From NCBI GenBank assembly GCA_002718655.1, contig PBFM01000014.1:23925-57355 (forward strand): DNA of 33,431 bases, in the 5' to 3' direction. The notes below the pieces were generated by a model. The model was not told the DNA's origin. It searched no databases and was given only the letters and a program-made list of their open reading frames with translations. The stretch comes from Fidelibacterota bacterium (lineage in GTDB: Bacteria; Fidelibacterota; Marinisomatia; Marinisomatales; UBA1611). Each line of letters opens with the position of its first letter. Position 1 is the stretch's first letter. A program made the translations under genes and the position numbers. Shown in pieces: positions 9,326 to 18,369 of this stretch.

Positions 9326-10264
9326 GTTTTGTGTTTTTATGCAAAATTCTCTATAAATGCGAGCTAATTCCTGTAACATTTCTACAGAGGATTGAAAATT
9401 ATAAGACATTATATGCTCAACATTTAAACCAACCGGAACCTTTAGATTATTTTTTTCAATATTACTTAAAATCTCATTTAAAACTTCAATCGCAACATCA
9501 AGCGAACGTTCTTTCATCGATCCAGGCCTACCTTGTAAATATCTTTCTGTATTATCTGGTATCTCAACACCGAGCCATTTGAGAAATTCAATATTTTTTT
9601 GGGATGATACTGGAGCAAAACTTAATAATATTCTTCTTGGAAATGTATTGAGCTCATGGCATCTTTTTTGATAGTTATTTATCATTTTTATTGCATTTTC
9701 AGAATCATATAGAACTTGAGTTGTAAAGAATTCAGAACCATGCTGACTTTTCTGAATTAAATTTTTTGATTCTTCTTTTCTACTCGGTATAGAAATCCCG
9801 CCACAAAATATATCCCCAACTTTTTTATTATAAATGTTAGATATGGCATTTAAAGCTTCATTTACTGTAGGTCCAGAGTACTTTACACTGCTTGATTCTC
9901 CTCCTACTATTATCATATTCTCAATCTCAAAATCTTTATTTGTCTCTTCCAGCCATCTCATTTGCGTATCATAATCATCATAAACAACCACTCGGTTTAT
10001 AATTGCCTCAATCCCAACAATATCTTGCAAGAGTCTACCGAACTCCCTAGGCTCTCCTCTTTTTTGATTAACAATAGGCCGATCTCCCCTACCGACCTCA
10101 TCGTGCACTTCTGGTATATTTATCGCATCAATGTGAGTTTGGGATAGCAATGAACTTATTGTTTCAGCATACGAATTCAACGTTCCATCTTTTTCCCTTG
10201 GTGGTAGAATCTCATATGCGACTACAGGACGATGTGGTTTTTTAATCTTGTCTCTAATTCTCAT
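9314..10264 (-). CDS. metF: Methylenetetrahydrofolate reductase family protein (divergent)
   Basis: This enzyme family reduces 5,10-methylene- to 5,10... 5-methyltetrahydrofolate, the methyl donor used by MetH. The protein is 316 residues, a little longer than E. coli MetF. It is divergent but recognisable. It has YEILPP (17-22) in place of the usual FEFFPP, with the glutamate kept at 18, and FFTTQVLYD (179-187) in place of the ITQFFFD strand, with Gln183 kept. It also has a C-terminal VGLNVEHIMSYN segment. The usual LRGD loop is replaced by VGGES (120-124). The ATG shares one base with the metH stop (TAATG), and GAGAG lies just upstream, so translation is probably coupled. Folate methyl supply next to metH fits the function. 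The gene symbol rests on family and context. Confidence 0.8.
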   Translation of the reverse strand: MRIRDKIKKPHRPVVAYEILPPREKDGTLNSYAETISSLLSQTHIDAINIPEVHDEVGRGDRPIVNQKRGEPREFGRLLQDIVGIEAIINRVVVYDDYDTQMRWLEETNKDFEIENMIIVGGESSSVKYSGPTVNEALNAISNIYNKKVGDIFCGGISIPSRKEESKNLIQKSQHGSEFFTTQVLYDSENAIKMINNYQKRCHELNTFPRRILLSFAPVSSQKNIEFLKWLGVEIPDNTERYLQGRPGSMKERSLDVAIEVLNEILSNIEKNNLKVPVGLNVEHIMSYNFQSSVEMLQELARIYREFCIKTQNYTL

Positions 10265-13200
10265 TATAATCTCTCGTTTTTAAGCACACTAAAGTATCGT
10301 GCTTTTGGATGGGAAAAGTACCAACCACATACAGATGCAGCGGGAAACATTGCTCTAGATTCCGTTAAGCTGATACCTATCTCCTGTTCAACATTTAGTA
10401 ATTCCCAAATTTTATCTTTTTCTTTGTGATTTGGGCAAGCTGGATAACCAGGAGCAGGTCTAATTCCACAATACTTTTCATAAAGCATCGCATTCAAGTC
10501 TAAATCTTCATCTTTTGAATAGCCCCAATATTCTCTTCTTACCTTTTTATGTAACCATTCAGCGGCTGCCTCAGCTAAACGATCAGCCAAGACCTTTGCC
10601 ATAATTTCATTATAATCATCATTTTTTACTTGGTATTCTTCGATGATATTTTCAATCCCATATCCAGCTGACACAGCAAATAATCCAATGTAGTCATCTC
10701 CAGCCGGTGATATGTAATCTGCCAAACTGAAGTTTGGTTGGTTTCCTTTATCCATTAATTGCCTTGGAAAATGAAAAGAAATCTTATTGTCAATTAATTC
10801 AACCTCTTCATCATTTGATCGAGCTTTGAAGAAACCGTAAACTGCCTTAGCCTTGAGTTTATCATCTTTAATAATCAAATGCAGTAATTGCTGCGCATCA
10901 TCAAAGACTTTTTTTGCTTCAACGCCTTTAGTTGGATGTTCAAATATCTTTGGGTAAACACCTGATAATTCCCAAGCATGAAATAATGGAGACCAATCGA
11001 TATATTTTGATAAGGTATTAAGGCAGATTTCTTCTCTTTTAAAAGAACCTAATTCTTGCGGAACGATAGGATTATATTTAAGCAATGGCTTTCTTAACCT
11101 TGCATCCTCAATCGATATAAGGTTTATGTTTTTTTGATTTTCATAAAAAGATTCTTTAATAGAACTATACCTGTCTTTAGTCTCCTCTATCAATTCAATT
11201 TTTTCACTCGGTTTTAGCAGCTTAGCCACAAAACCAACACAACGACTAGCATCTTGAACATAGAAAACGCCCTGAGGATATTTTTCTTCAATTTTAACGG
11301 CAGTGTGTTTCACACTGGTTGTAGCACCTCCAATAAGAAGCGGTATGTCAAAATTAAGGCGTTTCATTTCTGAAGCTACGTGTACCATCTCTTCTAAACT
11401 TGGAGTTATTAATCCAGATAGCCCAATAATGTCAGCGCCAACTTCTTTTGCCTTTGATAGAATTTTTTCTGCTGGAACCATCACTCCCATATCAACAATC
11501 GAGTATCCATTGCATCCTAAGACCACCCCAACAATATTTTTACCAATATCATGGACATCACCTTTCACCGTGGCCAATAGTATGGTACCATTAGAAATGT
11601 CCCCAACACCTTTATCTTGTTTTTCTTTCTCAATAAAGGGAATTAGATATGCTACTGCCTTCTTCATGACTCTTGCAGATTTAACTACCTGCGGGAGAAA
11701 CATCTTACCCTCTCCAAATAGATCTCCTACTCGGTTCATTCCATCCATGAGAGGCCCTTCAATAACTCCTATGGGGTTGTCGAACTCAGATCTTGCAACT
11801 TCAGTATCTTCTTCAATAAATTTGTCGAGTCCTTCAATTAAAGAATAAGATAACCTTTCTTTTATTGGCAGACTTCTCCATTCGTCATTACTCTTTTTCT
11901 CTTTTTTTGTGCCACGGTATTTTTCCGCAAGCGCTACTAAATTATCAGTCGCAGTTTCACTACGATTAAACAGAACATCCTCAATGGCATCTCTGAGTTC
12001 AATGTCTATGTCATCATAAATCGTTAATTGTCCGGGGTTGACAATACCCATATCCATACCACTGGTGGTGGCATGATATAAAAAACATGAATGCATTGCC
12101 TCTCGGACAGTGTCATTACCACGAAAAGAAAAAGAGAGATTACTAACTCCACCACTGACATGTACTTTTGGCATTAATTCTCTTATTTTCTTGGCTGAAT
12201 CAATATATGCTTTCCCATACTGATTGTGCTCTTCAATACCAGTTGCAACTGCAAAGATATTTGGATCAAAAATAATGTCTTCCTCCCTCATCATCACTGT
12301 ACCAGTAAGAATATGGAAGGCGCGTTGGCATATTTCAACTTTTCTTTCAAAAGTATCTGCTTGGCCATTTTCATCAAAGGCCATGACGATGACCGCAGCA
12401 CCATATTGATTTACCAATTGAGCCTGTCTTATAAACTCATCCTCTCCTTCTTTGAGAGAAATGGAATTTACAATACCTTTGCCTTGGATATTCTTAAGAC
12501 CTGATTCAATGACACTCCATTTACTAGAATCAATCATTATGGGAACTTTACTAATATCCGGTTCAGATGAAATTAGCCTGAGGTAACGAATCATAGCATT
12601 TTCACTATCTATAAGTCCTTCATCCAAATTAATATCAATAATCTGTGCTCCATTTTCGACCTGATCTCTTGCTACTGATAATGCTTCTTCAAACTTGTCT
12701 TCCTTTATAAGTTTTTTAAACCGCAAGGAGCCCGTGACGTTCGTTCTTTCTCCAACATTAATGAAATTAGATTCTGGACGTATGACTAATGGCTCCAGCC
12801 CGCTCAATTTTGTATATGCCTCTACATTTGGAATTTTACGAGGCTTTTTACCATTTACATCATTTGCAAATGCATTTATATGATCTGGCGTGGTGCCACA
12901 ACACCCACCAATTATATTTACTAAACCTGAGTCAGTGAATTCTGAAAGTTGCTGTGACATGTCTTCTGGTGATTCATCATAACCACCAAACTCATTAGGT
13001 AAACCCGCATTAGGATATACAATTATATTGGTGTTAGCTATTTTAGACAGCGATGCTATGTAGGGTCTTATTTCCTCTGCGCCTAGTGCACAGTTGAGAC
13101 CAACAGCTAATAAATCTACATGAAATATTGAATGCCAAAAAGCTTCAACAGTTTGACCAGATAATAATCTCCCACTGGCATCTGTTATAGTTCCTGAAAC

Positions 13201-13818
13201 AATTACTGGAATTTCTTTACCAACTTCTTTGAAAAGTGACTGTATTGCAAACAATGCTGCTTTACAATTTAAAGTATCGAAAACCGTCTCAATCATTAAA
13301 ATATCTACTCCACCATCAAACAAACCTTTTGCCTGATCCTCGTAGGCATCTACCAATTGATCAAAATCAACATTCCTATGACCAGGGTTTGATACGTCAG
13401 GGCTCATAGAAGCAGTTTGGTTGGTTGGGCCAATCGCACCACAAACAAATCTAGGCTTATTTGGGTTAGATTTCGTAATACGATCGCATACATCTCTTGC
13501 AATTTTTGCAGATTCCAGGTTTAGGTCATATGCCAGATGCTCCAATTGATAATCTGACTGCGATATTGAATTTGCATTAAAAGTATTTGTCTCTATCAGA
13601 TCAGCTCCAGCTTTTAAATAGGATTCATGTATTTCTGAAATAATATCTGGCCTAGTGATTGAAAGAATATCATTATTACCCATTAGGTCCATCGTATGGT
13701 CGTTGAACTGAGAACCTCGAAAATCATTTTCTTTCAACCCATATCCTTGAATCATAGTACCCATGGCACCGTCAAGTACGAGAACTCTTTCTTTTAATAT
13801 ATCTTTAATTTTTTGCAT
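10264..13818 (-). CDS. metH: Cobalamin-dependent methionine synthase, full length
   Basis: MetH transfers a methyl group from 5-methyltetrahydrofolate through cobalamin to homocysteine, giving methionine. All four modules are present in 1184 residues. The homocysteine domain starts at LDGAMGT (15-21) and has zinc ligands Cys243, Cys306 and Cys307. The pterin domain follows from INVGERTN (353-360). The cobalamin domain has DVHDIG with the ligand His756. The C-terminal activation domain has the SAM-binding [10 protein letters not shown] (1120-1129). Reductive reactivation is therefore likely, and the cell needs B12. It is first in an operon with metF, metK and ahcY. The ATG follows directly on the U-tract of a terminator-like hairpin downstream of a SAM-II aptamer. 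There is no Shine-Dalgarno sequence next to this start. Confidence 0.98.
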   Translation of the reverse strand: MQKIKDILKERVLVLDGAMGTMIQGYGLKENDFRGSQFNDHTMDLMGNNDILSITRPDIISEIHESYLKAGADLIETNTFNANSISQSDYQLEHLAYDLNLESAKIARDVCDRITKSNPNKPRFVCGAIGPTNQTASMSPDVSNPGHRNVDFDQLVDAYEDQAKGLFDGGVDILMIETVFDTLNCKAALFAIQSLFKEVGKEIPVIVSGTITDASGRLLSGQTVEAFWHSIFHVDLLAVGLNCALGAEEIRPYIASLSKIANTNIIVYPNAGLPNEFGGYDESPEDMSQQLSEFTDSGLVNIIGGCCGTTPDHINAFANDVNGKKPRKIPNVEAYTKLSGLEPLVIRPESNFINVGERTNVTGSLRFKKLIKEDKFEEALSVARDQVENGAQIIDINLDEGLIDSENAMIRYLRLISSEPDISKVPIMIDSSKWSVIESGLKNIQGKGIVNSISLKEGEDEFIRQAQLVNQYGAAVIVMAFDENGQADTFERKVEICQRAFHILTGTVMMREEDIIFDPNIFAVATGIEEHNQYGKAYIDSAKKIRELMPKVHVSGGVSNLSFSFRGNDTVREAMHSCFLYHATTSGMDMGIVNPGQLTIYDDIDIELRDAIEDVLFNRSETATDNLVALAEKYRGTKKEKKSNDEWRSLPIKERLSYSLIEGLDKFIEEDTEVARSEFDNPIGVIEGPLMDGMNRVGDLFGEGKMFLPQVVKSARVMKKAVAYLIPFIEKEKQDKGVGDISNGTILLATVKGDVHDIGKNIVGVVLGCNGYSIVDMGVMVPAEKILSKAKEVGADIIGLSGLITPSLEEMVHVASEMKRLNFDIPLLIGGATTSVKHTAVKIEEKYPQGVFYVQDASRCVGFVAKLLKPSEKIELIEETKDRYSSIKESFYENQKNINLISIEDARLRKPLLKYNPIVPQELGSFKREEICLNTLSKYIDWSPLFHAWELSGVYPKIFEHPTKGVEAKKVFDDAQQLLHLIIKDDKLKAKAVYGFFKARSNDEEVELIDNKISFHFPRQLMDKGNQPNFSLADYISPAGDDYIGLFAVSAGYGIENIIEEYQVKNDDYNEIMAKVLADRLAEAAAEWLHKKVRREYWGYSKDEDLDLNAMLYEKYCGIRPAPGYPACPNHKEKDKIWELLNVEQEIGISLTESRAMFPAASVCGWYFSHPKARYFSVLKNERL

Positions 13819-13842
13819 AAAAAAACCGGCGCAAAGTCCGGT
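13819..13842 (-). terminator. Terminator-like hairpin of the metH riboswitch leader
   Basis: On the minus strand, ACCGG (13842-13838) pairs with CCGGT (13829-13825) around an eight-base loop. A run of seven Ts (13825-13819) follows and ends right at the metH ATG. This has the form of an intrinsic terminator, though the stem is short. Its place between the aptamer and the start codon suggests transcription attenuation of the methyl-cycle operon. Confidence 0.65.
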
Positions 13843-13857
13843 ATTAAGGTCACTTTA

Positions 13858-13914
13858 ATTCCTTTTTAGCGCTTTTATTTTTTGTCGCGGCAATATGGTG
13901 CAAATCACGACCTA
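13858..13914 (-). ncRNA. SAM-II (metA-type) riboswitch aptamer upstream of metH
   Basis: The minus-strand leader shows the SAM-II pseudoknot plan. Stem P1 is GTCGTG (13911-13906) with CGCGAC (13889-13884). Loop L1 carries the conserved GATTTG, then ACC and TTGC. An A-rich L3 follows, then the conserved 3' strand GCTAAAAAGG (13870-13861), which folds back on L1. GATTTG, ACC..TTGC and GCTAAA are the positions I know as invariant in this class, which binds S-adenosylmethionine. The 3' segment is nearly identical to that of the crystallised marine metX example as I recall it. The single A usually found between TTGC and the 3' side of P1 is missing. The gene downstream, metH, and its operon fit a SAM-repressed regulon. 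SAM-V shares part of the core and is the main alternative. Confidence 0.85.
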
Positions 13915-13916
13915 CT

Positions 13917-13929
13917 TGAAAATATTAAA
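13917..13929 (-). promoter_or_regulatory. Possible -10 element for the metH leader
   Basis: TTTAAT (13929-13924 on the minus strand) matches five of six bases of TATAAT and would place transcription start near 13917, just before P1 of the aptamer. No good -35 element is seen at the normal spacing, so this is weak. Confidence 0.25.
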
Positions 13930-13963
13930 GAATCACGATATATCCAAAGCTAAAGTTCAATCA

Positions 13964-15580
13964 TTATAATTTAGGACCTGCTTCGAGTATATCATTATCT
14001 CCAAGATCATATTTTTTATAATTATCCTGAAATTTTTTAACCAATTTTTTTGCAGATGTGTGATAATCATTTAGATTATCCCAGGCTCGTAATGGATTCA
14101 AAAGTCTGGAATCTATATCACCCAAGGAAACTGGAATCTGAAAACCAAAATAATGATCTTTTTCAAAATCTGTTTGTTCAATTTCTCCATTAAGAATTAA
14201 ATCTAGAATTTGTCTAGTTTTCGGTAGACTAAATCTCTTGCCTCCAGAACGAGCATCAGCTCCTACCCAACCAGTATTAACTAGGTAAACAGCAACATCA
14301 AATGTTTCCATTTTTTCTTTTAATAACTCTGCATATTTAATAGGGTGCAATGTTAAGAATGGACCCCCAAAACAAGGGGAAAAGGTAGCAGTGGGTTCAG
14401 TAATACCTCTTTCTGTTCCAGCTACCTTTGCTGTATATCCACTGACAAAATGATACATAGCCTGTTGTGTTGTTAATTTAGCGACAGGAGGTAAAATCCC
14501 ATAAGCATCACAAGTGAGAAAAATTATTGTATTTGGATGTCCTGCAATACTTGGCATTCCCTTTCCTGATATTGAGTTATTTATATGGTGTAGTGGATAT
14601 GAAACTCTAGTATTTTCTGTTTTTGTTCCATCACTAAAATCAATTTCTAAAGTGTCTTTATCATAAACAACATTTTCTAAAAGGGCACCCTGTCTTATAG
14701 CATTGTAAATATCTGGCTCTTCATCTTTGTTGAGGTTTATGACCTTAGCATAACATCCGCCTTCAAAGTTGAAAATACCATCACCAGACCATCCGTGCTC
14801 ATCATCTCCAATAAGAGGTCTATTGGAATCTGTACTTAAAGTGGTCTTACCAGTTCCAGAAAGTCCAAAGAATATTGCAGGGTTACTATTGTCTTTACTA
14901 ATGTTAGCAGAACAATGCATTGATAAGATTCCCTTTTTGGGGAGTATGTAATGCAATACCGAAAAAATTCCCTTTTTCATTTCTCCACCGTATTCAGTAC
15001 CTCCGATAATTGCAATTCTCTTGGCGAGATGAAATATTATGAAAGTTTCAGAATTCATACCTAGATCTTGATAATCTGTGTTTTTCACATCTGAAGCATT
15101 AATTATGGTAAAACCTGGCCTGAAGCCAGTAAGATCTTCCTGCTTCGGACGAATGAACATATTATTAACAAAATGCGCTTGCCAAGCCTTCTTCGCGATA
15201 ATGCGAACATTAAGAGTGTGCTTTTTATCTGCACCGGCATATCCATCAAAAACATAAGTTTTATCACTAATTTGTGAATTATAAAAATGTATTACCTTTG
15301 AGTATAATTTATTAAATACTTTCTCACTTATCTTTTGGTTAACATCACCCCACCATATATCATTTGAAGAGGATGATTCTTCTACTATATACTTATCCTT
15401 TGGAGATCTACCTGTATAAATACCAGTGTCTACCATAGCTGCACCTTTCATTCCAATTAAGCCTTCACCATTATCAACAATATCCTTAACCAGTGCCTTT
15501 ACGGGTAAATTCCTATGCACATTCTCTAAATTAATTATACCAAGTTTATCTAAACCTAATTCATTACTATTTAATTTCAT
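13964..15580 (-). CDS. pckA: Phosphoenolpyruvate carboxykinase (ATP)
   Basis: The enzyme converts oxaloacetate and ATP to phosphoenolpyruvate, CO2 and ADP, the entry step of gluconeogenesis. The 538-residue length is typical of the ATP-dependent class. Visible marks are TGRSPKDK (56-63) with the substrate-binding arginine, GGEMKKGIFSVLHY (198-211) with metal-ligand lysine and histidine, the P-loop GLSGTGKTTLS (239-249), and FEGGCYAK (272-279). The Shine-Dalgarno sequence AGGG lies six bases before the ATG. It follows the xer gene by 16 bases and looks like the last gene of the ileS cluster. No terminator is evident before the metH leader, so some read-through into that leader is possible. Confidence 0.97.
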   Translation of the reverse strand: MKLNSNELGLDKLGIINLENVHRNLPVKALVKDIVDNGEGLIGMKGAAMVDTGIYTGRSPKDKYIVEESSSSNDIWWGDVNQKISEKVFNKLYSKVIHFYNSQISDKTYVFDGYAGADKKHTLNVRIIAKKAWQAHFVNNMFIRPKQEDLTGFRPGFTIINASDVKNTDYQDLGMNSETFIIFHLAKRIAIIGGTEYGGEMKKGIFSVLHYILPKKGILSMHCSANISKDNSNPAIFFGLSGTGKTTLSTDSNRPLIGDDEHGWSGDGIFNFEGGCYAKVINLNKDEEPDIYNAIRQGALLENVVYDKDTLEIDFSDGTKTENTRVSYPLHHINNSISGKGMPSIAGHPNTIIFLTCDAYGILPPVAKLTTQQAMYHFVSGYTAKVAGTERGITEPTATFSPCFGGPFLTLHPIKYAELLKEKMETFDVAVYLVNTGWVGADARSGGKRFSLPKTRQILDLILNGEIEQTDFEKDHYFGFQIPVSLGDIDSRLLNPLRAWDNLNDYHTSAKKLVKKFQDNYKKYDLGDNDILEAGPKL

Positions 15581-15596
15581 TTTTTCCCTATTTACC

Positions 15597-16535
15597 TTAT
15601 GCGTGTGGATGTTTCAATCTGTAAACTTTTTTAAGCTTTTCTGTGCTTACCCTAGTATAAATTTGTGTAGAAGAGATACTACTATGGCCTAATAGTTCCT
15701 GAATAGATCTAATATCAGCATCTAAGTCTAATAAATGAGTACCAAAGGTATGTCTTAGTGTATGCGGACTAGCACCTTTTTTACCGCCTAAAACAATTTG
15801 AAGATATTTAGAAATTCTTCGTCTTACCGTTCTACCTGATATTCTTTTTCCCGGTTGTCCAATAAATAAAGGTAATGAACGATTAGATTCCCAACTTAGT
15901 CTACGATCATTTAAATACACTTCAATTGCATTTTTTGCTTTTCCCCCAAATGGAATTATGCGTTCCTTATCTCCTTTACCATATATTTTAATTAGTTTTG
16001 TATTTTCTTCGAATGAACCAATATTCAAACTTATCAATTCACTAAGTCTAATACCAGTTGCATAAAAAAGTTCAAGGATAGCTTTATCCCTTCTTCCAAT
16101 TTTTGTAGTTGTATCAGGTAAATTCATTAATTCGTCTATTTTATTAATGCTGACAAAGTTTGGAACATGTTTTGGAATCTTTGGAGAACTAACAAAACTT
16201 GCAGGATTTTCATAAACAAAATTAATTTGCACTAAAAAGTTAAAAAAAGATTTTAAGCACGCAAGTTCTCTTGCTATGGTTCTAGGAGTAATTGGTTTTT
16301 TTCCCCTTCCTGGTCTTTGGTCTTTTCTATCAAATTCAAATGCAAGAAAATGCCTTATTGTTTGTAAGTCTACTTTTTTTATGTCACTAGCCAAACTAGC
16401 ATCATAACTAACAAGAAAATCATAGAACCTAATTAAATCTCTTTTATATGCCATTGCAGTATGACTTGAAAAGTTTTTTTCATTTTGGATATACGATAGA
16501 AAATCCTCAATTATTTGTTTGAAATATTTATGCAT
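15597..16535 (-). CDS. XerC/XerD-type tyrosine recombinase
   Basis: The 312-residue protein has the Xer layout: an N-terminal SAM-like core-binding domain (about 5-110) and a C-terminal catalytic domain. The full tyrosine-recombinase set is visible: Arg163 (ATGIRLSEL), Lys187 (YGKGDKER), His258 and Arg261 (HTLRHTFGTHLL), His284 (LGHSS) and the nucleophile Tyr293 (QIYTRVS). In the family, XerC and XerD resolve chromosome dimers at the dif site during division. I cannot tell XerC from XerD, or a lone XerH-like enzyme, without the rest of the genome. The ATG overlaps the end of rluD by eight bases. The housekeeping setting, with no phage genes or attachment repeats, argues against an integrase of a mobile element. 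Confidence 0.93.
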   Translation of the reverse strand: MHKYFKQIIEDFLSYIQNEKNFSSHTAMAYKRDLIRFYDFLVSYDASLASDIKKVDLQTIRHFLAFEFDRKDQRPGRGKKPITPRTIARELACLKSFFNFLVQINFVYENPASFVSSPKIPKHVPNFVSINKIDELMNLPDTTTKIGRRDKAILELFYATGIRLSELISLNIGSFEENTKLIKIYGKGDKERIIPFGGKAKNAIEVYLNDRRLSWESNRSLPLFIGQPGKRISGRTVRRRISKYLQIVLGGKKGASPHTLRHTFGTHLLDLDADIRSIQELLGHSSISSTQIYTRVSTEKLKKVYRLKHPHA

Positions 16536-17496
16536 AAAATGAATTTAGTTCATAAACCAATTCCACATATTCATTTGGTAAAGGTGCCTCTAAATTAATT
16601 AAGTCATTATTCTTAGGGTGGTAAAAAGCAAGTTTTTTTGCGTGTAATGCATGCCGATTGAATTTTAACAATTTATTTTGATAAAATTTTCTAATTTCAG
16701 GTATAAAACCTTTAGTTTTTGATATACCACCACCATATTTTTGATCACCTAAAATGGGATTCCCAGAGCACTTAGCATGCACGCGAATTTGATGCGTCCT
16801 TCCAGTTTTTGGAAAAAATGAGACCATTGCACAATGTCTAAATTGTTTTTCTACTCTGAAACTAGTCTTTGCTTCTTTACCATTTGAATGTATCATATTT
16901 TTTGTGGGGTTTTTTTTATTTCTCATTATAGGTTGAATAATTTCTCCTTCTAAACTACTCCAATTACCCCAAGTAATTGCCGTATAAGACTTATTAACTT
17001 TTCTTTCCTTAAATTGCTTTGCTAAATGTACATGGGCTATATTTGTTTTTGCAGCAAGAATAATTCCAGATGTGTCCTTATCCAAACGATGAATAATTCC
17101 AGGTCTAATATCTCCATTTATGTTTGATAATTTCTTAAAATGATAAATTAAACCATTTACCAATGTACCTTTGAAAATCCCTGCTCCAGGATGTACAACT
17201 AGATTTGCAGGTTTATTTATTGCAATTATGCAATCATCTTCATATAAGATATCTAAATTAAGATTCTCTGGAATTAAATCATAAGCTTTAGAAGGTAATT
17301 CGATATTTTTCACCTTAACTAAATCATTTAACTGTAAAGCATAACCTGTTTTACATTTTTTATCATTAACCGTAATGTTACCTGATTTGATTTGAGTTTG
17401 TATCTTTGAACGCGTATACCCAATAAGATGCTCTACTAGAAAATGATCTAATCGAATTTCACTATCTTCCTTTGATTTTATTCTAAAAGTAATCAC
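16528..17496 (-). CDS. RluA/RluD family 23S rRNA pseudouridine synthase
   Basis: This 322-residue protein has an N-terminal S4 RNA-binding domain (about 13-65). A pseudouridine synthase domain follows, with the signature HRLDKDTSG (136-144), in which Asp139 is the catalytic residue. The RHALHAKKLAF segment near the C-terminus is also typical. The layout is that of RluD, which modifies helix 69 of 23S rRNA, but the target base is inferred from the family only. The start is GTG at 17496, which overlaps the lspA stop as GTGA. AAAGG sits directly against it with no spacer, so the exact start is not fully certain, though the S4 domain begins soon after. It is in a cluster with lspA, as in many bacteria. 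Confidence 0.93.
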   Translation of the reverse strand: MITFRIKSKEDSEIRLDHFLVEHLIGYTRSKIQTQIKSGNITVNDKKCKTGYALQLNDLVKVKNIELPSKAYDLIPENLNLDILYEDDCIIAINKPANLVVHPGAGIFKGTLVNGLIYHFKKLSNINGDIRPGIIHRLDKDTSGIILAAKTNIAHVHLAKQFKERKVNKSYTAITWGNWSSLEGEIIQPIMRNKKNPTKNMIHSNGKEAKTSFRVEKQFRHCAMVSFFPKTGRTHQIRVHAKCSGNPILGDQKYGGGISKTKGFIPEIRKFYQNKLLKFNRHALHAKKLAFYHPKNNDLINLEAPLPNEYVELVYELNSFYA

Positions 17497-17966
17497 CCTT
17501 TAATATTTTGTTTTACAGATTGTTCAAAAATAAAAGAATGAATGATGAACAGCACCATACCAATTGTTACTGATGAATCTGCAATATTAAAAATATACCA
17601 ATGGAAATCACCAATCATAATATCTATGAAATCCACCACTTTACCATACACTGCCCTATCTATCAAATTTCCAATAGCTCCACTCAATATGAGAGCTAAT
17701 CCATATTTCAATAATGGATGGCCATTCTTCTCTTTCCACAATAAACCAATTATAAAGCCTGTTAGGAGTATTGTTATCACTAGAAGAACATGTCTTCCTC
17801 CAGGAAATCCAAGTCCAAAAGCCATACCATCATTTGTTACATATGTTAAGTGAAAAAAATTTTCAATTATTGGCTTTGTTTGGTACAATTGAAATGAATT
17901 TTTTATGGTGATTTTAGTCCACTGATCAAAAATAACAATGAACAAGATGAGTCCGTAAAGAGACAT
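17493..17966 (-). CDS. lspA: Lipoprotein signal peptidase (signal peptidase II)
   Basis: LspA cuts the signal peptide of prolipoproteins at the inner membrane after the cysteine has been lipidated. The 157-residue protein has about four transmembrane segments and the family motifs FDQWTK (13-18), TNDGMAFG (44-51), GNLIDR (99-104), VVDFID (110-115) and FNIADS (126-131). The catalytic pair is Asp112 and Asp130, with the same 18-residue spacing as in E. coli. It lies seven bases after the DksA-like gene and overlaps rluD by four bases. Likely clients nearby are the TlpA-like lipoprotein (Cys29) and the 1056-residue lipoprotein (Cys31). No Shine-Dalgarno sequence is seen. Confidence 0.96.
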   Translation of the reverse strand: MSLYGLILFIVIFDQWTKITIKNSFQLYQTKPIIENFFHLTYVTNDGMAFGLGFPGGRHVLLVITILLTGFIIGLLWKEKNGHPLLKYGLALILSGAIGNLIDRAVYGKVVDFIDIMIGDFHWYIFNIADSSVTIGMVLFIIHSFIFEQSVKQNIKG

Positions 17967-17973
17967 TATTTAT

Positions 17974-18366
17974 TTATATTACTAACTTTTCATTTTCCTT
18001 GCAACTAACACACTTAGTAGCATTTGGCACCTCCAGCATTCGTTCTTCTGGTATTAATTCCTTACAGATTCCACATATACCAAATGTTCCATCCTCTATT
18101 CTTTCTATTGCTTTAGTAAGGTGCTTGTAGTAGTCTGTTTCACGGTTCATAAAGTGGTATCCTTTTTCTCTTTCATAAGAATCGGTACCTGCATCTGCCA
18201 TATGAACGCTGTATACTGATTCTTGAGACAAACTAGCCGTACCACTTGTGTTTTTATCTAAATTTTCCTTTATATCCCAAAGGTCATGTTCAACTTCAGA
18301 CAGTTTTTCTTCAATGCTCTTCTTAAATAATTTTAATTTTGATTTAGAGTATTTTTTTTGAGCCAT
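17974..18366 (-). CDS. DksA/TraR family zinc-finger protein
   Basis: The 130-residue protein has an N-terminal coiled-coil region (about 5-40 and 65-92), the MADAGTDSYERE segment at the turn, and a C4 zinc finger with Cys98, Cys101, Cys119 and Cys122. Family members enter the secondary channel of RNA polymerase and change initiation at stringent-response promoters, often with ppGpp. Whether this one acts as DksA proper is inferred. The tip acidic residues (Asp58, Asp62) are in the expected region. It lies three bases after ileS and seven before lspA. This ileS-dksA-like-lspA order is common in several Gram-negative groups. GGA lies about nine bases upstream of the ATG. Confidence 0.9.
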   Translation of the reverse strand: MAQKKYSKSKLKLFKKSIEEKLSEVEHDLWDIKENLDKNTSGTASLSQESVYSVHMADAGTDSYEREKGYHFMNRETDYYKHLTKAIERIEDGTFGICGICKELIPEERMLEVPNATKCVSCKENEKLVI

Positions 18367-18369
18367 AAG

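Noticed and set aside
11303-11848. A 181-codon open frame on the plus strand inside metH
   Set aside because: It lies wholly antisense to the conserved cobalamin-domain region of metH and its translation has no recognisable features; it is a shadow of the real frame.
15597-16535. Tyrosine recombinase as a sign of an integrated element
   Set aside because: The sequence and length fit housekeeping Xer proteins, it overlaps rluD, and there are no phage genes, attachment repeats or tRNA nearby.
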